Shown here in pieces: positions 47,102 to 56,849 of a stretch of 64,000 nucleotides of DNA; position 1 is the stretch's first letter, and every line of letters begins with the position of its first letter. The DNA comes from Caulobacter soli (lineage in GTDB: Bacteria > Pseudomonadota > Alphaproteobacteria > Caulobacterales > Caulobacteraceae). The stretch spans positions 2,728,001 through 2,792,000 of the forward strand of contig NZ_CP049199.1 in assembly GCF_011045195.1 (NCBI RefSeq), given 5' to 3'. The notes beneath the pieces are model-generated. The model did no database searches and was not told where the DNA came from. It worked only from the letters and a program-made list of their open reading frames with translations. The translations under genes were made by a program, and so were the position numbers.

Positions 47102-47139
47102 CCGCGGCGGCTCCTGGAACGGAGCCCTGAAAACAAGAA

Positions 47140-47168
47140 CGCGCCAAGCCGCGAAAACGGCGAGCGCG
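47140..47168 (-). promoter_or_regulatory. Leader hairpin upstream of cysT, attenuator candidate
   Basis: On the minus strand a GC-rich hairpin (outer CGCGC/GCGCG, inner GCCG/CGGC, loop TTTTCG) is followed by TTCTTGTTTTC and then by the cysT ribosome-binding site, starting 39 bases before the ATG. A terminator-like element in the leader of a sulfate-transport operon suggests control by sulfur status. An alphaproteobacterial sulfur-related cis-RNA should be considered; I cannot identify one by eye. Confidence 0.45.
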
Positions 47169-47273
47169 TGGTGAAGCTGAGGCGGCTTAAATCCCTACAC
47201 GGCCGGTCGGGTCAATTGAGTTCGTCGAACGAGGGGACCAGAAAAACTGAGGGGAACTCCGGTGCGGCGATCC

Positions 47274-47394
47274 CTTGCCCCCTACGGACCGCTTCGCGGT
47301 CGTCTTCCCCCGGAGGGGGAAGAGGGACGATGTGCGCGCGTCCTCCGCCCCCTATGGGGGCGGACAGGCGGCGAAGCCGCCAGGTGGGGGCAAG
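47274..47394. repeat. Cloverleaf-like multi-hairpin inverted repeat
   Basis: An outer perfect 9-base stem (CTTGCCCCC at 47274 with GGGGGCAAG ending at 47394) encloses four internal hairpins: GACCGC/GCGGTC (47287-47301), TCTTCCCCC/GGGGGAAGA (47303-47323), CCGCCCCC/GGGGGCGG (47345-47363) and GGCGGC/GCCGCC (47367-47381), all with three-base loops. This resembles interspersed palindromic intergenic repeats of alphaproteobacteria. Confidence 0.75.
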
Positions 47395-47545
47395 TGGGTG
47401 TGATCTCACGCCAGAGGCCATGAGCTGATGGGGAGGGTGCGAAGCGCCCGGGCCTCGCCCGGAGTAGCTTTGATGTTTGTACCGTTTCGACGAAGACGAG
47501 CGCTTCGCGTGGACCGTTTTCCAAAAGCCTTCGGATCGCGGATTT

Positions 47546-47713
47546 TTAACCCGCTCCGATGGAGGCCCCCGACGGGCAGGACGTTGGCGCGTCCTGGACC
47601 GCCTGGGCGATTTCAGCCCAGGCCTGTCGCGTCCGCCGATCCCTCGCCGCCTGGGCTTTGTCCTGTGTTTCAAGGAACCTGCCCAGAACGTCCGAAGCGT
47701 CACTCAAGACCAC
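47546..47713 (-). CDS. Tentative small protein, 55 residues
   Basis: An open frame with GTG start at 47713 (GGAAGCG upstream) and TAA stop. The middle is a plausible amphipathic, charged helix (FLETQDKAQAARDRRTRQAW) with mostly GC-rich third positions, unlike the surrounding non-coding DNA. No family is recognised. It may equally be chance. Confidence 0.3.
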   Translation of the reverse strand: MVLSDASDVLGRFLETQDKAQAARDRRTRQAWAEIAQAVQDAPTSCPSGASIGAG

Positions 47714-47963
47714 CGACGAGCGCTTCCCGCTCGACCACCCCCGAAAGCCGCATCGGTCGCCGTACGTGCGCCCTCCCCGTGCTCTCAGGTGCAAGCATTA
47801 TGCGCCACGGCCAAAGCTCAAGGATCGGAAACGTGCGTTTTCCACTAAAGACCTGAAATTCCTCAACTCTGTTTCGGCGCCGACGGGGATAGACGCCCCG
47901 CCGATAGACACCTCGTTCACCGCATGGTTGAACTGGCGTGTAGCTTTTGGGGGAATGCCAGAC

Positions 47964-48764
47964 ATGACCGATACGACCGTCACGCGCCGCTTCGAGATCG
48001 GCCGCGTCATTTCAGGCACCTTTTCGGTCATCGGCCGCAATTTCGGTACCTTCGCCCTGCTGGCGCTGATCCTGGGCGGCCTGCCCAACCTGCTGCTCAG
48101 CCTGGTCCAGATCTCGTTCGTCGGCCATCAGCAGGTCTTCTCACCCCAGGCGATCGTCGGCTCCGTCGTGGGCCTGGTGGTGATGATCGTCGCCGCCTTC
48201 GTGCTGCAGGCCGCGATCGTCCACGCCACGGTGGCCGACCTCAACGGCCGCCGCGTCGTCCTCGGCGAGAGCCTGAAGGTCGGCCTGCGCAACTGGCTGC
48301 CGCTGGTCGGCCTGGCCATCCTGATGACCCTGGGCCTGATGGTCGGGTTCGTCCTGCTGATCGTTCCCGGGATCATCCTGGCGGTGATGTGGTCGGTCAC
48401 CGTGCCGGCCAAGGTCGTGGAAAAGATCGGCGTGATGGCCGCCTTCCAGCGCAGCCGCGACCTGACGCGCGGCCGGCGTTGGGCGATCTTTGGCCTGTTC
48501 GTGCTCTATGTGATCGCCGTATGGATCGTCGAGGCGGCGATCATGGCGGCCTTCATGCCCTTCGTGCTCTCCAAGGGCGCGTCCGCCCCGGAGGCGATGG
48601 CCGGTTTCAACAGCTCCATCAATCTCGTATCGATGGTCGCCTCGCCGCTGATCGCCACCATCAGCACCCTGGTCACCACGGCCGGCGGCGCGACGCTCTA
48701 TTCGGAGCTGCGCGGCACACGCGAAGGCGTCGGTCCCGAAGCCCTGGCGTCGGTGTTCGACTAG
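47964..48764 (+). CDS. Polytopic membrane protein, glycerophosphodiesterase-membrane-domain-like
   Basis: About 266 residues with roughly six membrane helices. The core GFVLLIVPGIILAVMWSVTVPAKVVEKIGVMAAFQRSRDL follows a pattern (LxIVPGI, then VPA, then SxxLTRG) common in a broad family related to the membrane domain of GdpP/glycerophosphodiester phosphodiesterases. I chose the ATG at 47964 (GGGGGA nine bases upstream). A paralogue follows after eight bases. Function unknown. Confidence 0.8.
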   Translation: MTDTTVTRRFEIGRVISGTFSVIGRNFGTFALLALILGGLPNLLLSLVQISFVGHQQVFSPQAIVGSVVGLVVMIVAAFVLQAAIVHATVADLNGRRVVLGESLKVGLRNWLPLVGLAILMTLGLMVGFVLLIVPGIILAVMWSVTVPAKVVEKIGVMAAFQRSRDLTRGRRWAIFGLFVLYVIAVWIVEAAIMAAFMPFVLSKGASAPEAMAGFNSSINLVSMVASPLIATISTLVTTAGGATLYSELRGTREGVGPEALASVFD

Positions 48765-48772
48765 GCGCATTC

Positions 48773-49492
48773 GTGAACTTCGACACCGGGCGCGCCTTCA
48801 AACTGACCACGGACATCCTGCGACGGGAGGCTCTCAAGCTTCTCCCGCTCGCGGTGCTGCTTGTCGGCCTGCCGAACGCGGCGGCGCCTTATCTCATCGA
48901 GCGCTTCACGCGTCCCGGCGAAGGCTCAGCGGGCTATGTTTGGGCCGTGTCCGCCGCGATCCTGTTGGTGGCCATGCTCAGCACCGCCCTATTGCAGGCG
49001 GCTGTCGCATATCGCTTCTGGAAGAGCCGTCGGCCCGTCATCGACCAGGGCGGTTCCGACTCTGTCGGCCGCATCTTCGACGTCGCGGCTCTGGGTTTGG
49101 TCACCAGCCTGGGGATCCTGGCCGGCTTCGTCCTGCTGATCATTCCAGGGATCATTCTTTCCCTGGCCTGGTTCGTGGCCGTTCCGGCCATGGTGAGCGA
49201 GCGCCTAGGCGTCCTGGAGTCGATCCGTCGCAGCAACAAGCTCACCGGCGAAGCCCGCGGCGCGATCTTCGGCCTGGCGGTGGCGATCGGACTTGCCGAG
49301 TTTCTTTTCGGCTGGCTGGCCCAATTGCTGGCCGGCGTCGCGCACAACGCCGTCGCCGACTTGATCGCGGGTCCCGCCTTGCAGACCGCGACAGGCCTCA
49401 TCAACGCCGCCTTGGTGGTCGCGGTCTATGACGAGTTGCGCTGGAGCCAGGAAGCGCCCGCGGAAAACAGCATCGAGGCCATCTTCTCCTAG
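48773..49492 (+). CDS. Paralogous polytopic membrane protein
   Basis: A protein of 239 residues with the same plan as the preceding gene, including GFVLLIIPGIILSLAWFVAVPAMVSERLGVLESIRRSNKL. The start is GTG at 48773. The two genes look like a tandem duplication that has diverged in length. The stop overlaps the convergent RDD gene by four bases. Possibly a membrane-organising pair; no enzymatic residues were recognised. Confidence 0.78.
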   Translation: MNFDTGRAFKLTTDILRREALKLLPLAVLLVGLPNAAAPYLIERFTRPGEGSAGYVWAVSAAILLVAMLSTALLQAAVAYRFWKSRRPVIDQGGSDSVGRIFDVAALGLVTSLGILAGFVLLIIPGIILSLAWFVAVPAMVSERLGVLESIRRSNKLTGEARGAIFGLAVAIGLAEFLFGWLAQLLAGVAHNAVADLIAGPALQTATGLINAALVVAVYDELRWSQEAPAENSIEAIFS

Positions 49493-50397
49493 CCCTTGTC
49501 GTGCTTGTCCTTGCGTCGCTTGCCCAGCAGCAGGCGCGACTCCAGCCGCCCGCGCAGGGCCGCGTAGTAGGCGGCCAGGAAGTCGCCGTCCGACTCGTCG
49601 GGGGCGGCCTTCCAGTCGATCTTCAGGCGGATGCGGGCGGCGACCAGGGCGATGGTCTTGGTCTCGTAGCGCCGCAGCACGTCCTCCAACACGTGCAGCT
49701 CCTTGACCCCGTAGGCGTCCAGCTGAGCCATGGTGAACTTGAACCGTCCCACCGACGGGCGCGAGGTCTCCACCAGGTCGGGCGCCAGCTTGCGGGTCGG
49801 GGCCTTGACCACCCAGGTGCCGGCCACCAGGTCGCCCACCCGCAGGCGGTCGCGGTTGAACAGCGGGAACAGCACGAAGACCGCGCACCACAGCAGGCCC
49901 AGCAGGTTGAGCCACGCCCCCACCTGGTCGCCGTTGGAGGCCAGGAAACTGAGCGGCAGGTACAGCTCGATCTCGCGCATGGCGTTGCGGGCGAAGATGG
50001 CGTCGGCGGTCAGACGGCCGCCGTTGCGGGCCGCCACGCGCAGACCCATGGCCCGCTTGCCGGGCGTGGCCGCGCCGGGGGTCAGCTCGAACAGCACGAA
50101 ATAGAGATTGCGCAGCACGAAGAAGACCAGCAGCGCCAGCGTGCCGATCACCTCCCAGCCCTTGCCCTTGGCCCCGACCAGGGCCAACAGCGCCAGCAGG
50201 GCGAAGGCGATCATCACGCCGGCCATGATGGCCAGGTCGATCAACAGGGCGGCGGCCCGTTCGCCCGCATCGCCCAGGCGCAGCTTCAGGTCCACGCCCT
50301 CGGGCGTGACCAGCGACCGCTCGCGGCCGTCGTCACGCACCGACGGCTCGGTCAGCGGCGCCGACGCGACCTTGGCCGTCTTGCGAGCGGCCGCCAT
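49489..50397 (-). CDS. RDD-family membrane protein
   Basis: A protein of 302 residues. The RDD domain has the typical arginine-aspartate pair in GERAAALLIDLAIMAG and the later TPGKRAMGLRVAARNGGRL and NRDRLRVGDLVAGTWVV motifs. A C-terminal soluble part of about 110 residues follows. Start: ATG at 50397, overlapping the SpoIIM-like stop. It is the last gene of the MoxR operon; RDD proteins are frequent partners of SpoIIM-like proteins. Transport is suspected for some RDD proteins. Confidence 0.87.
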   Translation of the reverse strand: MAAARKTAKVASAPLTEPSVRDDGRERSLVTPEGVDLKLRLGDAGERAAALLIDLAIMAGVMIAFALLALLALVGAKGKGWEVIGTLALLVFFVLRNLYFVLFELTPGAATPGKRAMGLRVAARNGGRLTADAIFARNAMREIELYLPLSFLASNGDQVGAWLNLLGLLWCAVFVLFPLFNRDRLRVGDLVAGTWVVKAPTRKLAPDLVETSRPSVGRFKFTMAQLDAYGVKELHVLEDVLRRYETKTIALVAARIRLKIDWKAAPDESDGDFLAAYYAALRGRLESRLLLGKRRKDKHDKG

Positions 50398-51392
50398 CAC
50401 GCGGCGCTCCGGCGACGCGGCAGGTACAGATAGGCCGGCCAGGCGACCAGGGTGGCCAGGGCCACGCCATAGCGGGCCAGATCGTTCTGGATCACCTGCC
50501 GCCCCACGCCCTCCAGGATCCCGGCGCAGAATAGCATGACCACCACCCCGGCCATCAGGGTCGCGGCCTGCCTTCCCGCCTGGGCCATGGCGGCCGGACG
50601 GCTTAGGTCGCCGGGGAAGGCCAGGGTCCAGCCGATCTTCAGGCCCGCCGCGCCGGCCAGGATCACGGCCGAGATCTCGGTCACGCCGTGGATCGCCAGC
50701 CAGCCGCCGGCCTCGAAGCCCAGGCCCCGCATGCCGAACACCGCCAGAAAGGCCCCCAGCATCGCGCCGTTATAGGCCATCAGCATGGCGGTCGGCAGGC
50801 AGAAGGCGAAGCCCAGCGCGAAGGCGAAGATCGCCACGCCCGAATTGTGGGTGAACAGGAAGGCGGCGAACACCGACAGGCCGTGGTGCTCGCCCTTGTC
50901 GTACAGCGTGGCCCGCATCGCCTCGACCGAGGCCGTCGGCCCACGCCCGCCCGCCAGGCCGTCGGGCACGAAGGCGCTGAACCAGTCCGGATCGTGCAGG
51001 GTCAGGAAATAGGCGGCCGCCACGCCGATCAGGGTCAGCAGGAAACTGGCCAGGGTCTCGCGCCACAGGGCCCGGGCGGCCTGCGGCCAGGCGCGCCCGA
51101 AGAAGCCGCCCAGCCGTTCGGCCAGGTTCGACCGCGTGCCGTAGACCAGGAAATAGGCCCGGGTGCTGAGGCTCTCCAGATAGTCGACCAGGCCCTGGTC
51201 CAGCGAGGTGGCGCGGGCCACCGACAGCGACGACAGCGCCTGGCGGTACAGCACCGGCAGCGCCAGCAGTTCCTCGTCGCTCAACGCATTGGGCGAGCCC
51301 TTGCCGACCTTGGTCAGCAGCTTTTCCAGCCGCCGCCAGTCATCCTCGCGCTCGGCGCGGAAGCGGTAGCTCTTCAGGTGCAGTTCGGCCAT
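50397..51392 (-). CDS. SpoIIM-like (stage II sporulation protein M family) membrane protein
   Basis: A protein of 331 residues. A soluble helical N-terminus (DWRRLEKLLTKVGKGSPNALSDEEL-like, split here as short blocks) is followed by several membrane helices. The family-typical segment FLFTHNSGVAIFAFALGF and the GWLAIHGVTEISAVILAGAAGL block are present. This organism does not sporulate in the Bacillus sense; here the protein belongs to the MoxR-DUF58-SpoIIM-RDD cluster. It shares one base with the DUF58 stop. Confidence 0.87.
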   Translation of the reverse strand: MAELHLKSYRFRAEREDDWRRLEKLLTKVGKGSPNALSDEELLALPVLYRQALSSLSVARATSLDQGLVDYLESLSTRAYFLVYGTRSNLAERLGGFFGRAWPQAARALWRETLASFLLTLIGVAAAYFLTLHDPDWFSAFVPDGLAGGRGPTASVEAMRATLYDKGEHHGLSVFAAFLFTHNSGVAIFAFALGFAFCLPTAMLMAYNGAMLGAFLAVFGMRGLGFEAGGWLAIHGVTEISAVILAGAAGLKIGWTLAFPGDLSRPAAMAQAGRQAATLMAGVVVMLFCAGILEGVGRQVIQNDLARYGVALATLVAWPAYLYLPRRRSAA

Positions 51393-52708
51393 CAGAGCAG
51401 GTCCCGGCGCTTGAGGTCCAGATAGGCCGCCAGCAGGGCCGGCCCGACCTGGTCGGCCGGCGCCTCGACGATCTCCACGCCCATGCGGCGCAGGCGGCTG
51501 ACCACCACCTCGCGCTCGCGCAGCAGCGAGGCGGCGACCACGGCGCGCGAGACGTCGTCGGCCTCGACGGGCGCCTTGCGCTCGATGTCCTCCAGCTCGG
51601 CGTCGCGCATCATCACGAACAGCACCAGGTGCTGGCGCAGCAGGCGGCCGACGTTCTCCAGCATCAGCTCGGCGCTGGTGGAGTCGGCGATGTCGGTGAA
51701 CACCACGATCAGCGAGCGCCGCGACAGCTGGCCCGACAGTTGGGTCAGGCCCAGGGTGTAGTTGGTCTCCTCGGTCGAATAGTCGATCTTGGAGGCTAGA
51801 CGCTGCAGGGCGCCGAAGGCGTTAGGGCCGGAGGTGACGCCGCTCATCACGTTGGGCCGGGCGTCGAAGCCGAACAGCCCGACCTTGTCGCCCATCTTCA
51901 GGCCCACATAGGCCAGCAGCAGGGTGGCGTTCAGGGCATGGTCCAGGCGCGGGCGGCCCAGTAGCGACTGACTCATCAGCCGGCCGGTGTCGATGGCCGC
52001 GACGATGTGGTGGTTGCGCTCGACGTGGAATTCCTTGGCCAGCAGCGCGCCGTGGCGGGCCGACTGCTTCCAGTCGATGGCCCGGCGGTTCATGCCGGGG
52101 CGGAAATCGGTCAGGGCATGGAAGTCGCTGCCGCCGCCCAGGTCCAGCTGCAGGCGATGGCCGACGGATGGATCGCGCGAGAACAGCCGCAGGGCCTCCT
52201 CCTTGACCCCGGCGATGTCCAGCGTGACCGGGATCACCTGGTCCAAGGCGTCGTCGCGCTGCTTCCACATCAGGCCCAGCGGACCCCGCCAGCGGGCCGA
52301 GACGCGATGCACCCTGCCCTCCCCGCGCCGGACGGCGGTCAGGGTCAGCGGCAGGCCGGCCTGGCGCTCCTGGACGCGGGCCCGGCCGTGGGCGGGGTCG
52401 GCGGTCAGGCGGTCGTCCAGGTCGATGGCGAACTCGACGCTTCCCGGCGCCACGCCGCGCGGGAACGCGGCGTGCAACAGGGCCGGCTTGATCGCGCCGC
52501 TGGCCATCGAGCCCGGCGCGGTCAGGGTCAGCTGCATCTTGCGGCGGCCGGGGGCCAGCAAGGCGTCGACGAACAGCAGGGCCGCGACCAGGGCGATCCA
52601 GGCCGGCCCCAGCAGCCACAGTCGCGCCGAGACGAGCGCCGCCGCCAGGGCCAGGGGCGCGCCCAGGACCATCAGGAAGATCGCTCTCGCCGTCGGATAG
52701 ATCCGCAA
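51392..52708 (-). CDS. DUF58 domain protein (vWA-like)
   Basis: A protein of 438 residues. Two N-terminal membrane segments ([20 protein letters not shown]) precede a beta-rich domain and the DUF58 motif [20 protein letters not shown], followed by a von Willebrand-A-like core ([26 protein letters not shown]). DUF58 proteins are constant partners of MoxR ATPases and probably act as substrate adaptors. It begins with TTG at 52708, with AGGA seven bases upstream. It lies 23 bases after moxR. Confidence 0.9.
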   Translation of the reverse strand: MRIYPTARAIFLMVLGAPLALAAALVSARLWLLGPAWIALVAALLFVDALLAPGRRKMQLTLTAPGSMASGAIKPALLHAAFPRGVAPGSVEFAIDLDDRLTADPAHGRARVQERQAGLPLTLTAVRRGEGRVHRVSARWRGPLGLMWKQRDDALDQVIPVTLDIAGVKEEALRLFSRDPSVGHRLQLDLGGGSDFHALTDFRPGMNRRAIDWKQSARHGALLAKEFHVERNHHIVAAIDTGRLMSQSLLGRPRLDHALNATLLLAYVGLKMGDKVGLFGFDARPNVMSGVTSGPNAFGALQRLASKIDYSTEETNYTLGLTQLSGQLSRRSLIVVFTDIADSTSAELMLENVGRLLRQHLVLFVMMRDAELEDIERKAPVEADDVSRAVVAASLLREREVVVSRLRRMGVEIVEAPADQVGPALLAAYLDLKRRDLL

Positions 52709-52731
52709 GGCCGTGTCCTAGACCAAAGGGT

Positions 52732-53674
<943 letters not shown>

Positions 53675-53688
<14 letters not shown>

Positions 53689-54979
53689 GAGTCATCTCCA
53701 GTCTCCACTGATGCCATCTTGCGGCGACCTTCATCAGGTCGCCCAACGAACGGACCGTTCGGGTGTCTTCGTCCAGGCGCGAGGCGCTATCGGCCGCGCC
53801 GAAACGCTCGCCCTGGCGGTCCAGGAAATCGGTCAGGGCCTGGCCCTCCAGGCGCGAGCCGCCGGCGCGCGGGCCGCCCAGGGCCTTGATGGCGGCGGCG
53901 CGTTGCAGCTCGGCGTAGCGCGGCGCCAGGGCCGGTTCGCGCCGGGCCATGCGGATCAGGCCGGCCGAATTGTCGATCAGGGCGTCCTTGCCCAAGGCCC
54001 AAGCTCGCTCGCCGCGCCGCACCGCCCGGAAGCGAGCCGCGGCGTGCACGCCCATCAGCAGGGCGGCGGCCACCAGGCACAGGGTGGCCCCGACGAACGG
54101 CGCCTCGAAGGCCAGCTTCAGCACGCTGCGCGAGCGCGAGAAGCCGTTCAGCGTGACGTCGAAGGCGATCGTCCGGCCGGTGTCGCGCCGATAGAGGCCG
54201 GACTTGTCGTCCCGCAACGCCCGCAGGATCGCGACCCCGGCCCGCGCCGTGCGGATATCCTTCAGGCCCATGGTGTTGACCAGGTCGGGATCGGCCAGGA
54301 TGTAGGTCTCGGTCGGCATCCGGCGAGCCAGGACGATCCGCCCCCGCGCGTCGGTCAGAACCGGCGCCAGGCCCGGGCCCGACAGGGTCTGCAGGTTCCT
54401 GATCGGGCCGGTCTCGAGCACCAGCCCCTCGGCCGGCCCGCCCGGCGCGCCCACCAGCTTCTGCGGCGCGGCGCCCTTGTCGATCGTGGTCGAGGCCGTG
54501 GCGACGCCGATCGCCTTCAGCAGGCCGGCCAGGTTCCTGGGCACGACAGGCCGCAGGTCGCCGACCCAGCCCGGATGGCGCGGATCCAGCGCGCCCGTCC
54601 ACTTGGGCAGGATCACCAGGGTGCGCGACGACAGGTGGGCGGCCTTGACGTAGGCGTCGCGCGAAACGTTGGATTCCGGCGCGAAGATGATTAGGGCCGG
54701 CTCGTCGCGGCCAAGGTCGCGGCGACTGACGATCACCGGCTCGTCCAGGCCGCGCAGCAGGCGGACCATGCCGCCATAGCCGATCGCCGACTTCGACAGG
54801 GCGTGGGCGCGGCCATTGTCGCCCGACTGCAGGTCCGGCGCGTAGGTCGACAGCACCACGAAGGCCGAGAAGGCGAAGACCCCGGCCACGATCATGCCCA
54901 GCACGACCTTGGGCGAGAACAGCCGTCCGTCGCCGTCGCGCGGCGGTTCGGCGGTCGTGATGGTCTGCGTGTCGCTCAT
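53675..54979 (-). CDS. DUF4350 domain membrane protein
   Basis: A protein of 434 residues. One N-terminal membrane helix ([20 protein letters not shown]) precedes a DUF4350-like extracytoplasmic domain ([22 protein letters not shown]), and a second helix ([20 protein letters not shown]) precedes a helical cytoplasmic tail. Such proteins are regular members of MoxR operons; function unknown. Start: ATG at 54979, sharing one base with the DUF4129 stop. Confidence 0.85.
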
Positions 54980-55635
54980 CACCAGGCCTCGGCGAAGGCG
55001 AAGCCCTCATAGGCCTGTCGGCAGGCGGCGAACTCCTCGGCGCCGACCGCGCGGCCGCCGAAGAAGCTGCGCTCCACCACCCGGGCGATGTCGCTGAAGG
55101 TGCGGCGCACCCGGTCGGGCACGCCGTCCAGCTGGGCGATGTCGCGGCTGGTCAGGGCCGGCTTGATCAGGTCGGGACGCTTGGCCTCGATGTCCTCGAT
55201 GCTGCGGAACAGGATCAGGTGAACCGCCTCGGCGAAGCGTCCGGCGGCCGCCAGCTTGTCGGCGTCCTCCAGCAGGGTCCGGGCCTTCGCCGCGCTGGGC
55301 CGCCAGGCCTCGTCGCCCAGGACGGGGCCCTTGTGCGGCTTCAGCGAAGGCCAGCGCGTGTTGATCAGCTCGCGAACGACGAAGAACAGGATGATCGCCG
55401 CGCCCAGGATCAAGCAGCCCCAGAACACATAGGCCAGGTAGGGCGCGAGCTTGGCCAGGACCTTGCCGATCGCCAGCAGCCAGTCGGGAACGTTCGGCGG
55501 CTTGGGCGTGGCGGATGGCTCGAACTGCAGGTCCTTGCCGCGCATCAGGGCGCCATGGGCGCGCGCGAAGGCGTCCGACGTCCCGTCGAAACCCGGCGAC
55601 GCCGCGTTGCGATCCACCCCAGCCCCCGCCGTCAA
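54979..55635 (-). CDS. DUF4129 domain membrane protein, first gene of the MoxR operon
   Basis: About 218 residues with one strong membrane helix (VFWGCLILGAAIILFFVV) and a C-terminal DUF4129 region (AGRFAEAVHLILFRSIEDIEAKRPD, VERSFFGGRAVGAEEFAACRQAYEGF). The start is uncertain: TTG at 55635 has GGAG seven bases upstream; a GTG at 55617 and an upstream TTG at 55698 are alternatives. It leads a six-gene minus-strand operon ending with the RDD gene. Confidence 0.78.
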   Translation of the reverse strand: MTAGAGVDRNAASPGFDGTSDAFARAHGALMRGKDLQFEPSATPKPPNVPDWLLAIGKVLAKLAPYLAYVFWGCLILGAAIILFFVVRELINTRWPSLKPHKGPVLGDEAWRPSAAKARTLLEDADKLAAAGRFAEAVHLILFRSIEDIEAKRPDLIKPALTSRDIAQLDGVPDRVRRTFSDIARVVERSFFGGRAVGAEEFAACRQAYEGFAFAEAW

Positions 55636-55865
55636 ACGCCCGCTCCGAACTGCCCCGACAACACAGCTACGCGATTCAACTTTCGGTGTCGCCTGCAACC
55701 GAAGACGGCCGCAAATCCATCCGGGAACTGATTCGTCCCTCTCCGCTCCCTAGAGGGATGATCTGGGTCGGCGGCGGGCCGGCGCGCCTTGGGTCCGGGC
55801 CCTCGGCAAGCGTCCGCGGACGCCGCCGAAGCGGTGATTTTAGTCAATCATAACAACGGAGAGGT

Positions 55866-55940
55866 TGGTGGGCCGGCTGGGATTCGAACCCAGGACCATT
55901 CGATTAAAAGTCGAATGCTCTACCACTGAGCTACCGGCCC
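55866..55940 (-). tRNA. tRNA-Lys (anticodon UUU)
   Basis: The minus strand folds into a cloverleaf. The acceptor GGGCCGG pairs with CCGGCCC, with discriminator A and encoded CCA (55866-55868). The D arm is GCTCAGTGGTAGAGC, the anticodon stem CATTCGA/TCGAATG has loop CTTTTAA (anticodon TTT), and the T arm contains GGTTCGAATCC. Length is 75 bases including CCA. Confidence 0.97.
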
Positions 55941-56066
55941 GCATCGACACGGCGGGCAGCCGGTGGAAGCGGCGCGGAACATAGTCGGGGGGCGCTCGTG
56001 TCGCAAGCGCGCTTTCGCATAGCGGGGGAGATGACGAACGCCTCGGAGTGGCGTTAGGTTGGCGGC

Positions 56067-56792
56067 ATGCGCAGTCTCGTGCTTCTCGCCGTCGCCGTTC
56101 CGTTGCTGGGCGCCTGCGCGTCCAAGTCCGAGCCTCCGCCGCAGAAGATCCAGACCAGCTCCGACGCCAACAAGGACGGCATCACCGGCGCGGCCCAAGC
56201 GCCCTTGCGCGACATGAACCTGGTGCGCACCAAGATCCCGCCGGTCCTGCTGGAGGCCATGGCCGATCCCTACGCTCGCCCGCCCGGCAAGAAGATCAAC
56301 TGCGAGACCCTGATCATGATGGTCGCGCCGCTGGACCTGGCCCTGGGCGAGGATGTCGACCGGCGTCCGCCCGAGGACGACGAAGACCTGATGGACCGCA
56401 GCAAGCGCATGGCCGGTTCGGCCGCCTTCGGGGCCATGGCCAGCGCCGCCCAGGACCTGATCCCGATGCGCGGCTGGGTGCGCAAGCTGAGCGGGGCCGA
56501 GAAGCACGACAAGCTGGTGCAGCACGCCGTGGCCTCCGGCGCGATCCGCCGCGCCTATCTGAAGGGCCTGGGCGAGGCTCGCGGCTGCAACCCGCCGGCC
56601 ACGCCCCAACACCTGGCCAAGCCCGCCGGCCCTGTGGTCGAGGCGCGTTTCCCCTGGCAGAAGGACGCCCCAGCCGCCGATGCGCCGGTTGTGGACGCCC
56701 CCGCGGCCGACGCGCCGGTGGTCGATGCGCCGCCCGCTCAGCCGGCGGAGCCGCCAGCGAAGAAGAAAAAGCCGTTCTACAAGATGTGGTAG
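56067..56792 (+). CDS. Hypothetical lipoprotein with Ala/Pro/Asp-rich repeat tail
   Basis: A protein of 241 residues. A lipoprotein signal (VPLLGAC, Cys 17) is followed by a conserved-looking helical middle. The C-terminus has a low-complexity region built on repeats of APAADAPVVD and a basic end (AKKKKPFYKMW). There is no recognised domain. It stands alone between tRNA-Lys and tgt. The repeat tail could span the periplasm. Confidence 0.82.
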   Translation: MRSLVLLAVAVPLLGACASKSEPPPQKIQTSSDANKDGITGAAQAPLRDMNLVRTKIPPVLLEAMADPYARPPGKKINCETLIMMVAPLDLALGEDVDRRPPEDDEDLMDRSKRMAGSAAFGAMASAAQDLIPMRGWVRKLSGAEKHDKLVQHAVASGAIRRAYLKGLGEARGCNPPATPQHLAKPAGPVVEARFPWQKDAPAADAPVVDAPAADAPVVDAPPAQPAEPPAKKKKPFYKMW

Positions 56793-56849
56793 GGGCCCGG
56801 CCGATGAATGCCCTCTCTCTTTGAGGGAGGGATTCCGGGGTCGACCGCC

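Larger units (their letters stand above)
47102..47963. other. Non-coding interval of ~0.86 kb between cysT and a membrane-protein gene
   Basis: This stretch contains the cysT leader hairpin (47140-47168), a cloverleaf-like inverted repeat (47274-47394) and one tentative small gene (47546-47713, minus strand). From 47395 to 47545 and from 47714 to 47963 I see only composition-driven frames and the ribosome-binding site GGGGGA of the gene at 47964. Confidence 0.6.

Noticed and set aside
47274..47394. The repeat cluster upstream of cysT as a CRISPR array
   Set aside because: The units are different nested inverted repeats, not identical direct repeats with spacers, and no cas gene is near.
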